Shown here: positions 35,715 through 48,500 of the stretch, in pieces
How positions within the stretch are numbered: position 1 is the stretch's first letter
Layout of the letters: each line of letters starts with the position of its first letter
Assembly (NCBI RefSeq): GCF_905147045.1
Contig: NC_065918.1
Span: 9,176,001-9,240,000 of the forward strand
Length of the DNA stretch: 64,000 bases
Direction: 5' to 3'
From: Nymphalis io
Taxonomy: Eukaryota; Arthropoda; Insecta; Lepidoptera; Nymphalidae
Notes under the pieces: generated by a model
The model's input: the letters and a program-made list of their open reading frames with translations, nothing else
Database searches by the model: none
Told to the model about the DNA's origin: nothing
Position numbers and translations under genes: made by a program

Positions 35715-36110
35715 AGTTTGTTTGTTACGCTTTCACATCTTAACTACTTGGTCGATCATCATGAAATTTTGGGCGTGTTGAATGATCAATTAATGATTTA
35801 ATTAATTGATTATTCAACACGCAATAACATAAAATATAATATTATGTAAAAAGTTTGTATTGTTTTTAATGTTTGTACTTTTAAGAGCTTTGGCTATCTT
35901 TATGGCATCTGTCAGTTTAAAATATTTGGTTTTCCTTTCACTACAGTCTTATTGAATCTATCTTAAATGGTGAATATATCATATTTGAAACCGAGTTACT
36001 TATTTTTTATACCCTTAAGTAATAAACCTAAAGGTACAAACAACAAAGGGTGCCAAAAACATGCACCTCTCTCACGAAGCCATAGGCGAAGCCGTGTGTG
36101 GAAACTAGTT
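35715..36110 (+). repeat. Possible lepidopteran interspersed repeat carrying a long hairpin
   Basis: The start 'tgtttgttacgctttcacat' with 'cttaactacttggtcgatca' and the end 'cacgaagccataggcgaagc' resemble the two ends of a very common lepidopteran non-coding repeat. Between them lies a 22-bp hairpin (separate entry). Family assignment is by eye. Confidence 0.35.
35773..35822. repeat. Inverted repeat: 22-bp stem with 6-base loop
   Basis: The left arm starts GCGTGTTGAATGATC (35773-35794), loop GATTTA (35795-35800), and the right arm ends TTATTCAACACGC (35801-35822). 21 of 22 pairs match, and the exception would be a G-U pair in RNA. Confidence 0.9.
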
Positions 36111-36204
36111 TTCATTATAAATTAAAAACCTATTAAGACATTTGCAATACACTTTATTTTATCAAATAACATAGTGCGAGTAAGTAAAGCTAAGGATTTA
36201 TAAT

Positions 36205-36790
36205 AAATAATAATAATAAATAACTTTATTCACCAAAAAGAAACAAAGACAAAAAAATTAAGGTACAAAACCATAAAAAAAGAGTTAACAATATCATAAT
36301 TATATATATCATAATAGTTGGTGAAAAGGTCGTAGTCTCAGCTAGGCCGCTTTTCAGTATACGCCCTGTACATATGCTGCCAACACAAACGCTACATTCA
36401 GTGCAGTAAAAGTTTATGCATATCATATAGTATATCCATGCGAATTTAAATCAATGTTTATGTCACCAGTTACAAATACGTATTCATATTTTGGTGTTAA
36501 AAATGAAAGATTGTCATCTAGCGTAGATAAAAATGTGCTAAAACTAAATTTGGGAGGTCGGTAGATGACTCCTACAGCAATTATGCATCTTTTAATCTTA
36601 ATTTCAAACCACTGTTGCTCAAGTGCCGAAGAATCTACTGGCAATACTTTTACTCTCAAATTTGAACGTATATATGCGCCTACTCCTCCTCTAGATTGCG
36701 AACCTGATCGTGGTTCATGAAAAAAATTATAGCCTAGGATATTGTAATTTTTTAGCGTGACATTCTCAGATAGCAATTATGTCTGGATCA
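36205..36790 (-). pseudogene. LINE relic: endonuclease fragment joined to element 3' end
   Basis: Minus-strand frame 36776-36423 encodes part of an apurinic-endonuclease domain of a jockey/CR1-type element. It reads NYNILGYNFFHEPRSG, SRGGVGAYIRSNLRV, WFEIKIKRCIIAVGVIYRPP and YVFVTGDINIDL. It then runs straight into a 3' UTR that ends with TTTTTGGTGAATAAAG and a (TTA)n-like tail at 36205-36225. The reverse transcriptase is missing altogether, so the copy is internally deleted and dead. Confidence 0.75.
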
Positions 36791-36799
36791 AAATATTTT

Positions 36800-39255
36800 A
36801 TAGTGTGTGATATATCAAAGGTATATAAATCCTTAGCTTATAATATGTATAGATATATAATATGTATAAATTCAACTTTCATTAATTTTTGTTATAAATG
36901 CGTTACCACTGCAAAATCACAACCAATTATTTAAATTCAAAACAAAAATGTGGTGTGTCGGAATTCCGGCAGATGTTTAATTATCGATATTGGTGGTAAT
37001 TGAAAGAATTTATTATAAAAGAAAACCAATACCGTTAATAAAACAAATACATATTTTTTTCATTATTTTAATAAGGAAAAAAATGTCATGCCTTTTATTT
37101 TAATTGATGCGAGTTAGATAAATTACAACATAACTTTTAACAGTAACGAATGTTACACTGTTTCAAGAATATCCTTAGATTTGATTCTTTAGTAAAATGT
37201 TCATTTATCATATATTCACTGTCGTTCTTTTAGCATAAAAAGTTAAAAAATTAGGTGAGAAAAAATAACCGATATCGATACTGCCCGATTTGTATATTTT
37301 AGTTATTTTCGTACCATTTTGCGCTGTGACTTTGAAACTGATGTTGAATCTGTTTCATTTTACAAAAGACAGCTGTCCGGTTTGCTTAAAATCGGTCTAC
37401 TTTTAACGAAATAGGAATATCTACAGTTTTATTATTTATTTATACCTAAAGTATTTTGATAGTATCAGTGATAACAAAAGAATGAACACAAGAAGTAAAG
37501 ATAAGTTTATAACACGAAGATTCCGACTCGTTCCTATTAATATTTTTTGTTTATAACTATATAATTAAGTAATGACCATATAACCAGCGGTATCTTGAAA
37601 TATAATCCTGTAAAATATCAATTCAAGTGCTCCGAAAAGCCTACTTAAATAATGTGCATTTTGATTTTAAAATGTATTTGTAATAATAGTCTAAATACAT
37701 AAGCATCATCTAAACATTCGTTCTTTCTTTTATTCATTAAAGTACCAATTCAGATGCGTCTGTATCAATATTTGTAATTAACACCTTCATCGTCCACAAA
37801 ATAAATAAATTAGTAACGCTAACGGCTTCTAGTGAAAGAACACTACTAACAAAACAAATTTGCAACAACTAAATTGGCAAATTTCTCACTGTCTGGGGGT
37901 TCAGTGTTTCCGAAATACGGCGATAAACTAAAACTAAATAAGTGGCCGAAAAATGAGATAAAACGACCAATATACTATGACCTACAATTTAGTGGTGATT
38001 GCTTTCCTTGCGTCCCTGTTCATTAATACAAAAAAGGGGAAGCTGGTTCATGCCACACTGGTTGAGCCTAGTGGAAAAACTGGGATAATCCGAAAAGTTT
38101 TCTTAATTACATACGTAGGAACTAACTCCCTAAACGAATTAAGTGCGATGTGAGCCAAATCTGTGTACTTGCTGTGTTGAGAAGTACATTTGTTTATAAA
38201 AATCGTCATTGATTTATTAATAATTGAATCATACAATAAACTCTAATAATAAATTGCAGTGAGTATGAATATAAAGAATAATTTGAATGTTATTTTAGAA
38301 TCGATATCATTCGACCTCAAGATAAACGTGACGAAAGAACAATACAGGAACTTTCGTTATAAGTACATTCTTTAAAAAAAAACACAAAGTGGATAAAATA
38401 AATGATCAAGTTTTCTATTTCGACGTAGAATATATATAAAGTTTACTGTTTTACCGAATTGTATTTAAATAAAGTCATATATAAAATGTAATAGAACGAC
38501 GCCTAAGGCAGAACAAATTTTATGCTAAGACTTTAGATAGTCTGGGTTCTTTAAGCTACACTCTCTCATTGATTATATGGCGAAGCAGCGATACTTTTAT
38601 TATGCTGTGTTTAGCAGTGCTCGTTAAAAACATACAAACAGTGGTACGCTGTTTTGATTCATCCTTATAATTTTATATCCTTTAAATTTTATAATTAGTT
38701 TTATATAATAGTCAATGTCACATATTATTATTTTTTGTCATTTCACGAATGGTCAGTGGTCAGTTTGAAGATTGTTCTTACAGAATGGCACCACTGGCAT
38801 GAATTATGAGTTAGTGTAATTAAAAGGGATTTATTAGATCATATAATTTCCGACGCATTAACTTTGTAAGGAATGGTCACTTGGGATCAGGTGGAATATA
38901 AAATAAGAACAGTAAGCTATGAAGGCCAAATGGATAGAATCACGTGTATCTTAACCAAACGTGCAGGTTGAAATTCGAGCAAGCACCACAGAGTTTTCAA
39001 GTGCTTTTTTTATTGTTCTGCTCGTGTTCGGTGATATTATTTAAGTTAATAATGTCCATAATTAATTTGTTATAAGTGTTTGATACTTAGTGTTTGAGAA
39101 ATATAGCCGCAATTAAAAATATTGCCGCAATGCAGAATGATTGAAAGCTAAATTATTCAAACTTTGTTTTAGAATATGAATGTTTCTTGTTAGGGTACCA
39201 CTTCTGTGGTGTAGCGTATTGAATATAAGTGAAGTAAAAGAAGATAACATGCTTT
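36800..39255. other. Intergenic AT-rich stretch
   Basis: No gene or recognisable repeat. A minus-strand open frame at 38048-38236 has no known domain and lacks supporting splice or poly(A) context. Confidence 0.45.
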
Positions 39256-39261
39256 TAATGA

Positions 39262-39522
39262 CTCACTACTATACTCACTTACGGAGAAGACTTGCAACTC
39301 ATTCTACCACGCTGTAAAACAAGTCGCATTGTTAGGCAGAAGCACATGTGACAGATTTTCATTCGATGCATGCGATTTCCCCAAGTTGTTTGCCTTAACC
39401 ACCGAATTATAAAAACAAATTAAGCAAATGTAAATTTAATTGTGTTTTCTCGTGTTTAAATTTGCAATCTTTGGTTTAAATTCACGTATTTTAACCGCTG
39501 GACAAGTAGGGTTCGGTAAAAT
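39262..39522 (-). repeat. SINE-B copy, strongly diverged
   Basis: The order 'acggagaaga', 'ttctaccacgctg', 'gaattataaaaacaaattaa', 'tttaaccgctggacaagtag' follows the full copy at 24255-24568, with the decayed tRNA-like head at the right. Confidence 0.5.
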
Positions 39523-39524
39523 AT

Positions 39525-40940
39525 TATATTATGGGACAAATCAATACATTTTCTATTAATTTAACGTAATTTAAAATTTTATTTTATGGCTCATAAAATA
39601 TATAATATTAATAATATATATATCAAAAGGATTCATTGAAAGTGGTGAATATTTTGTTATTGAATTCATGTGTAATTGTTCTCTTAATTTCGAAGTTATT
39701 GCTTTTCTATTGTCTACAGTACTTCTTCGTTAGTAACCGTCATTGACAGTTTTGAAGAAATTCAATCGATCATATGGGTACGGTAGATTTGTATTGATTA
39801 CTCAACAACTCTCAATTTTAAATAAATCATTGATAAAATTACAGGATCTGATATTTTAAGAGATATAACTTTATCGATTTCATTAAGTTTTTACGCTCCG
39901 TGTTTGTTCGGAATATGACAGCTTTTAGTTTAATATAAAAACATGCCCGTATTGAAATGCAACGTAGTGTCTAAATTTCAAGCCTTTATACTTACTTACT
40001 TTATTTATAAATAATGTAGACAAATAGAAAGCCCAAGCTTAAAATGAAGTTTAAAATTTTTCATTCGTAATAAAATAGCGTATAAATTTACAAATTTTCG
40101 CACGAATGAACATCGTTCGTTGCCAGTTTAATTTGGACTGAAAAAAAATTTAATTAGTCAGTTATGCCCTAATGAAATCTCGAAAGGTAGGGAAAATTCG
40201 GCACCAAGTTATTTTTAAGTGTCGTAAAAAGATGGTATTTTTTTATTTCTAACGCCCCCATGTGGAAATTTCTTTACTTCTTAATTAAAGTTTTTAGGTT
40301 ACAAAACAGAAGGGGAGATTTAACTTTCAATTTATTTTTAATCTAAATTTTTTACTTAAAATATCAATAACGAAAAATGTTTCGTTACACTTTTTATAAG
40401 CTTAATAAAAGCTTACAATGCAATGTTTGTTTATTTTAAATCTCGCGAGTTGAATTATAACTACTTCCTCGGAGTGGAAATCTTACATATTGGTAGAATG
40501 ACAATGCACTTTTTTTCTCTAGATGGAGAAACCTCAATCGTCAACAGCAGACACAAATTTTAGTATATAAAATAGTAGAAGTATTCTATGTAATACATTA
40601 TTTTTGTACATCAACTTCTAGTAGCTATGTTATATTTTCATGAATATGTTACAGAAAAAAGGAATACGCTAAAAAGTCACAAAAAACTGTTTTATTCCAA
40701 AAAAATTACATTCATCTATTGTAATATTTTAGACTTTCTGAAAAATTCTGACGACACAGTATGAATAGAAAATTTTACGCTACGAAACGTTCATCCACCG
40801 AGATCTGAAAATCGCTAGGAAAACTGCTGCAGTATGAGGACTAAAAAAACTGGTAATGAGGATCGCTTATCAAAGTTATAATAGTTTGAGGCATGGACGC
40901 AATAAAAAATTGTTATTTGAATTATGATCGAAATAAATAT
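39525..40940. other. Intergenic AT-rich stretch
   Basis: No recognisable gene, repeat or RNA. It separates two SINE-B relics. Confidence 0.45.
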
Positions 40941-40942
40941 AT

Positions 40943-41172
40943 TTAAATAAAAAACCTCAAATACTCTTTTTTGAGGAGAAACAGTTTTCTCTACGCTGAT
41001 CCGATAAGAGTTGGTGCATACACGTAATAGATTTTCATCCACCACATGCACGAGAAGAGTTAGAGTACACAAATGAAACACATGAATGTGTTGCTTACCC
41101 GCGTTTGAACTCGGAATTACCGGGTAAGATTTAAGATTCACGTTTTTTAACCACTGGACCATCAGGGCTCCT
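40943..41172 (-). repeat. SINE-B copy, diverged, tRNA-like head retained
   Basis: 'ttttgaggagaa' at the left and, at the right, 'cccgcgtttgaactcggaat' followed by 'ttttttaaccactggaccat' retain the reverse complement of the B-box and A-box segments. Confidence 0.55.
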
Positions 41173-41689
41173 TCTTGTGTATAAAAATGTTGTCTAATGA
41201 ATAACATATTCACTTTAATACATTTTTATAAAATCCGTACTATAAATGCAAAAGTCAGGTTTTTGTGGTGTGGTGTGGTGCCGTCGGTGGAAACTAATAA
41301 AATATAATCTATATTAGTTGTTTTATACTGTTAAAAATTTATACGCTAATAGGTAATAGAAGTATGAACGGTGTACCTATTGTAAAATCTTCAGTGTAAT
41401 TTATTCGATTGGAAATCATCTTGTAATGGTTCCAATATTATAAATCTTTAATGAAAATAAAGAAAAGGTTTAGTTATTGATAGTTTGACGTCAATCACTA
41501 CCAACAGTCTCGCTTCAATAGAAAGATGCCAGAAGTGTTATAAATCAATCTGAAATCCACACGTCCCGACAGATGTCAGCTACTGATCAGCGCGTCCTGG
41601 CCAAAGCTTATCCACTTAAAATATAATTTAGTTTGTAAATTAACCATTGATAATATATATGTTAATGTTATGAAAACAATTGCAATAAC

Positions 41690-41965
41690 ATTTTCTTATA
41701 TGGCATCTTTTTTTTCCAAATATGTTGGCGGACGGGCAAATGGGCCACTTGATGGTGAATGGTCATTACCGCTCATAAATATATACATATCATACATACG
41801 ACACCAACTTATGGAACTCAAATGTTATGTCCTTTGTGCCTGTACTTACACTGGCTCAGTTAGCCTTCAAACCGTAATACAATAATACTATGTATTGTTT
41901 TTTAGTGGTGGAATATCTTACCTGCCCAGAGGGGCTTGCACAAAGCCCTATTACCATGTAAAAAC
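41690..41965 (-). repeat. SINE-A copy
   Basis: Begins after a poly-T run (tail on the minus strand): 'ggcggacgggcaaatgggcc', 'acttgatggtgaatggtcat', 'tatgtcctttgtgcctgtac', 'cttcaaaccgtaatacaat', 'cagaggggcttgcacaaagc'. Near full length with small losses. Confidence 0.75.
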
Positions 41966-42739
41966 GGCCTTACTTAAAAAATAATTTCTTTGCTTCTTAC
42001 ATCACTGAAGTAACGTTTGAAAGAAGACAGCATTGTTTAACTAATCACCATCTAAGCAACATTACAGTTAACATTAAGGCATAGACTTTAATATTTTGAG
42101 ACATAAAATGAAAATGCTTCAGTTCAAATAGTTAAGAATAAAAATAAATCTCGTATTTTCAACGTAATAAACAATGATATGAATTGTAAAAATTCAGACG
42201 AAACCTTTTACTCAGTAAACGACTATTGTACGACTAAGCCGTCCGACCCTCTATTGTCCCTCCGTTAGCTTTGTCTTTGCATCTTACGAAGATGTTTCTT
42301 CATCCGCTAACTATATTAACCTGGTTCCCTTATTAAGGTATTATTGTGAATTAGTGTCTAATTCAGAAAGTCACATAGAATTATTTTGTATATTGTTTGT
42401 ATTTTTTTTAATTCATATATCGTACAAGAAATGTGCAAACAATATATAAATAAATAAAATATAAAGCTTCAATGGCGCAAAAGTTTAGATCGCCTAGTGA
42501 TTTAAAAGTTGCAGGATCCCTTTAGCCTTTGTTGTCACGGTTCCTAGGACAACCTTTATGCTTAATTGTAGAAACAAATAGGAATACGAGTAATTGGAAA
42601 TATTGCTATTATAATAATATGAATTAAAAATAATAATGTTATAATTATATTTTATAAAAATATATAATAAAGAAGCTAAATTTTTGTCATTTATTAACTG
42701 TCTTAATTACATACAATTATTATTTTGCATTAACGTTAT

Positions 42740-43095
42740 AATAATAATAAAATAATTTATTTCGACCAAACAGGGATCATAAATACAAGACGATGTTTAG
42801 TAAAAAGACAAAAATTACAATAATAATATTTTACAGATTTTATATATTATAAATTAGATTAAATTAATTCGAATTAAATTATAATACCAAATTAAATTAA
42901 AATTAATTAAATCAAAATATAATTTGAATTAAATCAAAACAATTCAAATTCAAACAAATCAAAACAAATCAATCACATTAAATTATATTAAATTAGATTA
43001 AATCAGATAATATAAAATAAAATTAGATTAAATAAAATTAAATTAAATTCCATTAAATTAAATAAAAAATAAATTTAAATTAAACAATGTCATGA
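42740..43095. repeat. Low-complexity AAATT-based tract
   Basis: Positions 42850-43080 consist almost wholly of degenerate five-base units such as aaatt, aaatc and taaat, with hardly any G. This looks like a decayed pentanucleotide array. The left flank (42740-42850) is AT-rich and holds 'aataataataaaataattta'. Confidence 0.7.
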
Positions 43096-43329
43096 ATGTA
43101 ATTATTGTCAATTTACACATTAATGTTCATTATTAGTCAGTACATGAATCATATTGCAATGATTCAAGTACTGACAGTCAAATCTACATGCGAACATTTT
43201 TAGGATGGTGTTGGAGCTGCCCTGAACTCTGCACAAAATAGATTATAATTGACCTATTAAAAATTAGGAACATGTTTATGTTTATTGTAGGTGATAAATT
43301 AAAGGGGACCTATAATTTACGCACCTATG

Positions 43330-43705
43330 CCTATTTAGGCACCCGGACGACTCCCAGATCGGACGTCGGAAACCATCAGGCAACTTACTCTTAGAAGCTA
43401 ATACTCGACCAAAATGAGTAAACCAAATATTAGCTAGCTCATTGGGGACCTGTATGGGACTGTAGTGATCCTCTCAAGAAGCATAACGGGTCCTCCCCTG
43501 CCACTCATGCAGAGGGGCTCGAGCTACGTTGTGGCGTGGTGAGAGTAGTACGCGGTCGTCCAAACGTACTTCTCCCCCAATCGTAGCTACGCTGAGATCG
43601 AGACGTATCTCTGCTCGGTCAGAGCTGTGGTGGCGGCCAGGCAGTCGCCGAAACCTACTCTGGTTTTCAGCGACTTAAACATGAAGTCGCGTGCCTGGGG
43701 CAACC
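43330..43705 (+). pseudogene. R1-like LINE endonuclease fragment
   Basis: From about 43566 the plus strand reads YFSPNRSYAEIETYL, then VRAVVAARQSPKPTLVFS, then DLNMKSRAWG. These are the conserved Tyr-Phe-Ser-Pro-Asn and Asp-Leu-Asn blocks of R1-clade endonucleases, with Ser in place of the usual Gly before Asp-Leu-Asn. The preceding bases from 43330 are GC-elevated and may belong to the same insertion. The match stops abruptly at 43705, where a different GC-rich block begins. Confidence 0.65.
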
Positions 43706-44100
43706 TCGCCAATAACGCCAACGCGGCGGTTGGTGCCACGAGGGTGCGCCATTCGACACGGGGCATCACATCCAAACAGAGCTGGTAGGAAATGGTCTCC
43801 TTCTGTGAAGGTGTGATGTCGCAGTAGGAGGCCGCGGAAAGGGAGCGGGAAGAGGACAATGCTGCAGATCCGCTCCACTGAAGAATACCGGGGATAAGAA
43901 AGAGGCGCTTTGCGTACATTCTACCCCGCCGCAATAGGCAACCGTCGGGACTAGTGGGGTTCTCAGCACCCTGGAAATCCTCCCTAAAGAATGAAGGCAA
44001 GCCGGCTGTCAGAGCGTTACGATAGCATGCGCAAGCGATCCCATGGCCCTCTTCGCTAAAACGGAAGGGTACCATTGGTTTTTAGCGGGTATTTCGATGT
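43706..44100 (-). repeat. GC-rich repeat block of unknown class
   Basis: A block much richer in G and C than its surroundings, open on the minus strand but with no recognisable domain. Part of it (minus strand 'ctactgcgacatcacacctt' then 'cacagaaggagaccatttcc') resembles in order and spacing a part of the inverted-repeat element at 9877-10242 ('ctggaccatgactgtctcag' then 'agaaagaggccacggccct'). It may be a related non-autonomous element. Confidence 0.35.
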
Positions 44101-44109
44101 TCGGGGCAA

Positions 44110-45290
44110 ATTTAGCGCCTTTCACACCACATACACTGTTCCCACGTTATGCGTTTTCCAGCGTTAAAAATAATAATTTGTAGAGCTAGTATATCTAACT
44201 AACACTACAAATTAAAAATAAACCAGTTGTCAATATTTCGATTTTAATGACAAACATACGATACGGCAGAATGAAATGAATGACGTCGTCGATGTCATAT
44301 AACATATTGAAAAAATACACGAATATACGTTATATTTTTAGCTTAAGGACACCGCTATACAAGTTGACCGGGTAAGTTCTAATATGGACCAAATAATAAT
44401 ATCAAGAGTGTAAGTATATATATATACCCATACCTTAACGGGCATTACATTTAACAATAACTGTGATTTAGTGACACCCCAGCAAAATTTAGGGTTCCCC
44501 AGGCTATGTGGACACCCCACGCGGTCGTGAATTGATTTATTTATAGCTCACAGTGAGTTTTCTGGTTCCGTGTCAGGTATGCCACTTAGTAGGTTAAAAG
44601 ATTTGATTTCGCTCTTTCAGTAAACATATAGCATTCACGTAAGAGAATTTGTTTGTTTTAAAATTCAATTTAATAAAAATAAGAAAACAAAGAAACAATT
44701 CTAGATCTTATAAAACGATACAGATCTTAAAACTTACATAGAGGTAGGTAGTCAATTAAGAATCAAGTTAATTTATATTTTAAATAGTGTATAATTTTAT
44801 TGCTGAAAGTTAATTAAATATATTCATTAAATATTTTAATGGTTACAAGGTATATAATTCAAATTTTGCTATCCTCTGTCTGCCCCTTTTAATATTTATA
44901 GTACAATAACGTTGTTGTTACAGACATAGCAGAAACGGCGTCGCTTATTGCTTTCATAGTAATTGTTGTTATTTAGTGTTATGTACGAAAATACAGCTCA
45001 AGTATTCATTAGCCACAATATTATATTCAGTAGCTATTATATTTTTAATACAAATTTCTCAGCGACGTTAAATAGACATTTTTTTTTTCATAAACAATAT
45101 GTGTGTTAAATATCGAAAAAAAATGTTGCTTTTTTAAATTGCGTATTTTAATTGAATGTATAAAAATAATAGAGAAAACAATATGATCATGCATTATCGA
45201 TTATTTAGTATTAAATTAATGACGATGTGATTTATATTTTATAAATAAGATGTATTATTTCTTAGGAACATTTATTATTTATTGCTTAAT
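44110..45290. other. Intergenic AT-rich stretch
   Basis: No recognisable gene. The segment 44340-44530 is slightly less AT-rich and unassigned. Confidence 0.4.
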
Positions 45291-45294
45291 CAGG

Positions 45295-45575
45295 TTCGAA
45301 TACTAAAGTCCCACCATTGGGCATCTATTGATGTCCCACCACTGGGCTAAGGCCTCCTATTCTTTAGAGGAAGCCTTTAGGAGTAGAGTTTATTTCACTA
45401 AAACAATTCGGATGGAAAATATATGCAGGTTTTTTTCTTTACCGCCGATCACCAGATTATAAACAAAAATAAATCACATGATAAATTAGTGTCAGGGCTA
45501 CGCTACGGTGTGAACCAGCAATCTTCAGTTAAAATTCAGTTGCTCTAACCACCGGTACATCTCAGCTTCAATCAC
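45295..45575 (-). repeat. SINE-B copy, diverged
   Basis: 'gatgtcccaccactgggcta', 'aggcctcctattctttagag', 'agattataaacaaaaataaa', 'ggtgtgaaccagcaatcttc' and 'ttgctctaaccaccggtaca' follow the full copy in order, including a decayed tRNA-like head at the right. Confidence 0.65.
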
Positions 45576-45579
45576 GCTC

Positions 45580-48500
45580 GAATGAGTTTAATATTAGTAT
45601 TTTAACAAAATAAAAGTAATATAATACAGGTCTATAATATCGTTGTTATTGGACATAGGTTACTTGTAATTTAATATTCATAGAAAAATCGTTATTAAAA
45701 ATATTTCATTAACTAATTACTATTGAAAGCTTTGTTATTTTGGGAAGAAATCGTTTTCTATTTAGTATCTATTAACATTGGAGTCAAATAGAAATAACGA
45801 TCGACAAACGGCTTACCAATGAGTGTCCGGATTCAATCCGACATCAGAGGGAACATCTCAATTCCTCTCGGTAAGCGTACTGAATCGTTCCAAACATTGG
45901 TAAACATTCATCCAATTAGACCGTTAAACCAAACAGCTAGATTAGCCAAATATTGTTTGTGTTACACAATACAAGACCAATCTCCATACATCCATTATTA
46001 GGGAGTAACAATCATCGAACTGAGGGGTGAGTGCGCCTCGGGCAGCGGCTTGATCAAACAAACCTCCAAAGGCCCACCTACGTCTGTATCTAGAGAAACT
46101 AAATTATAATGAGCTATAATACAGGTCCAATAATCGGATAAAAATATATAAGACCTGAAATAAGGTTGCAGATATATTATTACTAATAGGTTAATGTTGT
46201 TTAATTTTTCATATACTATATATTATATTGAATATATACTATATTCGAATATTCTATACAATTTTATATTATACCCATCCCCTGCACTTCACGCACGTCA
46301 TAATCAAAAATCTTGTTACGAGTAAACAGGAATAAAAGGCCAAAATATGTTAATTATGACATATATCGCTATGATAAGTAACAAATATTCATAAACCATA
46401 CAACCGTATTTATGATAACAGTGCGATTTTTATTATTCTAGTAATCAAGCAATAATTGATATAGTGAACTGTAATGCCTCCTTATATACTATATTAGACG
46501 AAGTATTTTCATTTGCTAGGGCAACCAATATCTTTAGCATGACTTACATGTGAACATGCATGAGTAAAGCATCAGCAAATAGTAGACAAAAAATAACACC
46601 CTCCAAATCTAATTAAACTATAAATAAAGATAAAACTAAACAATTTAATGCAAACTTAATTAAACACTACAACTACGGAATAGATAGCCGAATTAAAGGA
46701 AAAGGTAATAATCTATAAAATTCAAATCAAAAATAGTAACTTCAGACTAATAGAACAAAATTACAATCGATTTAATAATTGCAACCTAAAGCCACAAAGT
46801 ACTTAATATTTTCAATGATATTAATAAAAAACCTAAATCAATCAAACAAAACGACCACACACAGATTATTCTAAATCTAAATCCAAAAAATCTGGACACC
46901 TCGATTTAGAAATTGACATATTAACATCCCATCACACCGCCGTCTATGGGCGCAACATATATTATAATAACAAAAACATGTACATAAATTTTTACGTTTG
47001 ATAGATTTGACCGATTTTGATGAAACAAAGACTAAATGGTGCTTTGAAATAATTCTTATAATAAATTATTCTTCTTTTAAAAAATATAACAGATATTTCA
47101 ATTTTTAATTTTTAGCCGCTTTAATTTTTATACACATTTTTTTTAAATGATTGTTTTGTAACGCGCAAATAGCCATATTAACTTTAAAAGAGGTAGTTAG
47201 TTATATTGAAATCACAGACGGACACTTCAATTTTTTTTTGTATAGATATATAATAGTTTATTGGATAATAAATAGGTCAATGAACCTTTGTCATTGTAAT
47301 ATTCGTCGTACCATAACCAAGTGTAATAATTAATTAATACATAAATATGTACAAACCATATTTACATTCCATATATTGTATGACCATAATGAAATTTCTT
47401 AGCTTATTGATTAAGTATTGTTAAGCCTTATTCTTCAGCTATATTTACATTAAAATTATATTAAAGTCGTATATTTACTTAGTTTAAATTGTGGCTTTGA
47501 TTTTCTTCGGAACGGCCTCCTACTCAAACATGTTAAGAGAATTAAGAGAGGGTAAACACCGAAACACGGTAACGCCCGAGGCGACGCCTGCGATCATGAA
47601 TTTTAGTTTAAACAAAATAATTGATTAGTTTTTTGCACAAGCCACATGTTGCTACTCAATATATATATAGTAATATATATATCTATATTTTACTAGCGTT
47701 TTTGGCACTTTTTAGGCATTTAACATTTAACATAATAATACATACCTTCGATAGATTTAATGTATTGTAATAAGTATTTCGACTTCAACTTCGATGTCAA
47801 AAGAATTGTAATTATTTAAATATTATTAAAATTCTAGTTCAAGTGGACACGGAAGCAAATATTCAATCTTATTTTTTAACTACTAATGCTATATCTTTAT
47901 ATTTAATTAAATTATGAGCGGATAATATTTTTTCCATTTTAAATGACAACATTCTTAAAACCGACTTCGAAGTAAAGATGGTCCTACACTGCGGCAAGGT
48001 GTACAAAGGTAGGCACACACTGCCGCGTGTGAGTTACTGCCGCCCGGCGCCATACGTCATGTATCTCTGGGGATAGCTGACCTCGACAATGGCTTTACTA
48101 TGCTTTACTATATCGAATTAATTATTTTTATCGTTACTAAATAATTTTAAAAAATTAATTGCCTAAAATTACAACGATAAATGAGGTTATAATGTGTTAG
48201 TATTTATCTTTACATTTGCTGAATAAAGTATATTTATCTGAACATTCGTTTATTGCCATGGATGTTTCTGATAATTGTGATAAATCTGGGGAATGTATGA
48301 ATGCAAATAAATATAAAACAAAACTTTTAATTGTATGTTATAAAGGAAGAATGAATACAACATTATTTATATTTACTGCGTATATAAATTATTGTTTTCC
48401 TTCAAACAAGATATAAGAATTTTCATACTCTTGTAAGATTCTAATATTATAGAACTCGAAAGTACATCTCACACATAGTAGGGGTTGCCCGTCGGGGTGA

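Noticed and set aside
43587..44075. 162-codon minus-strand frame
   Set aside because: It spans the junction of an R1-like fragment (coding on the plus strand) and an unrelated GC-rich block, so it cannot be one gene.
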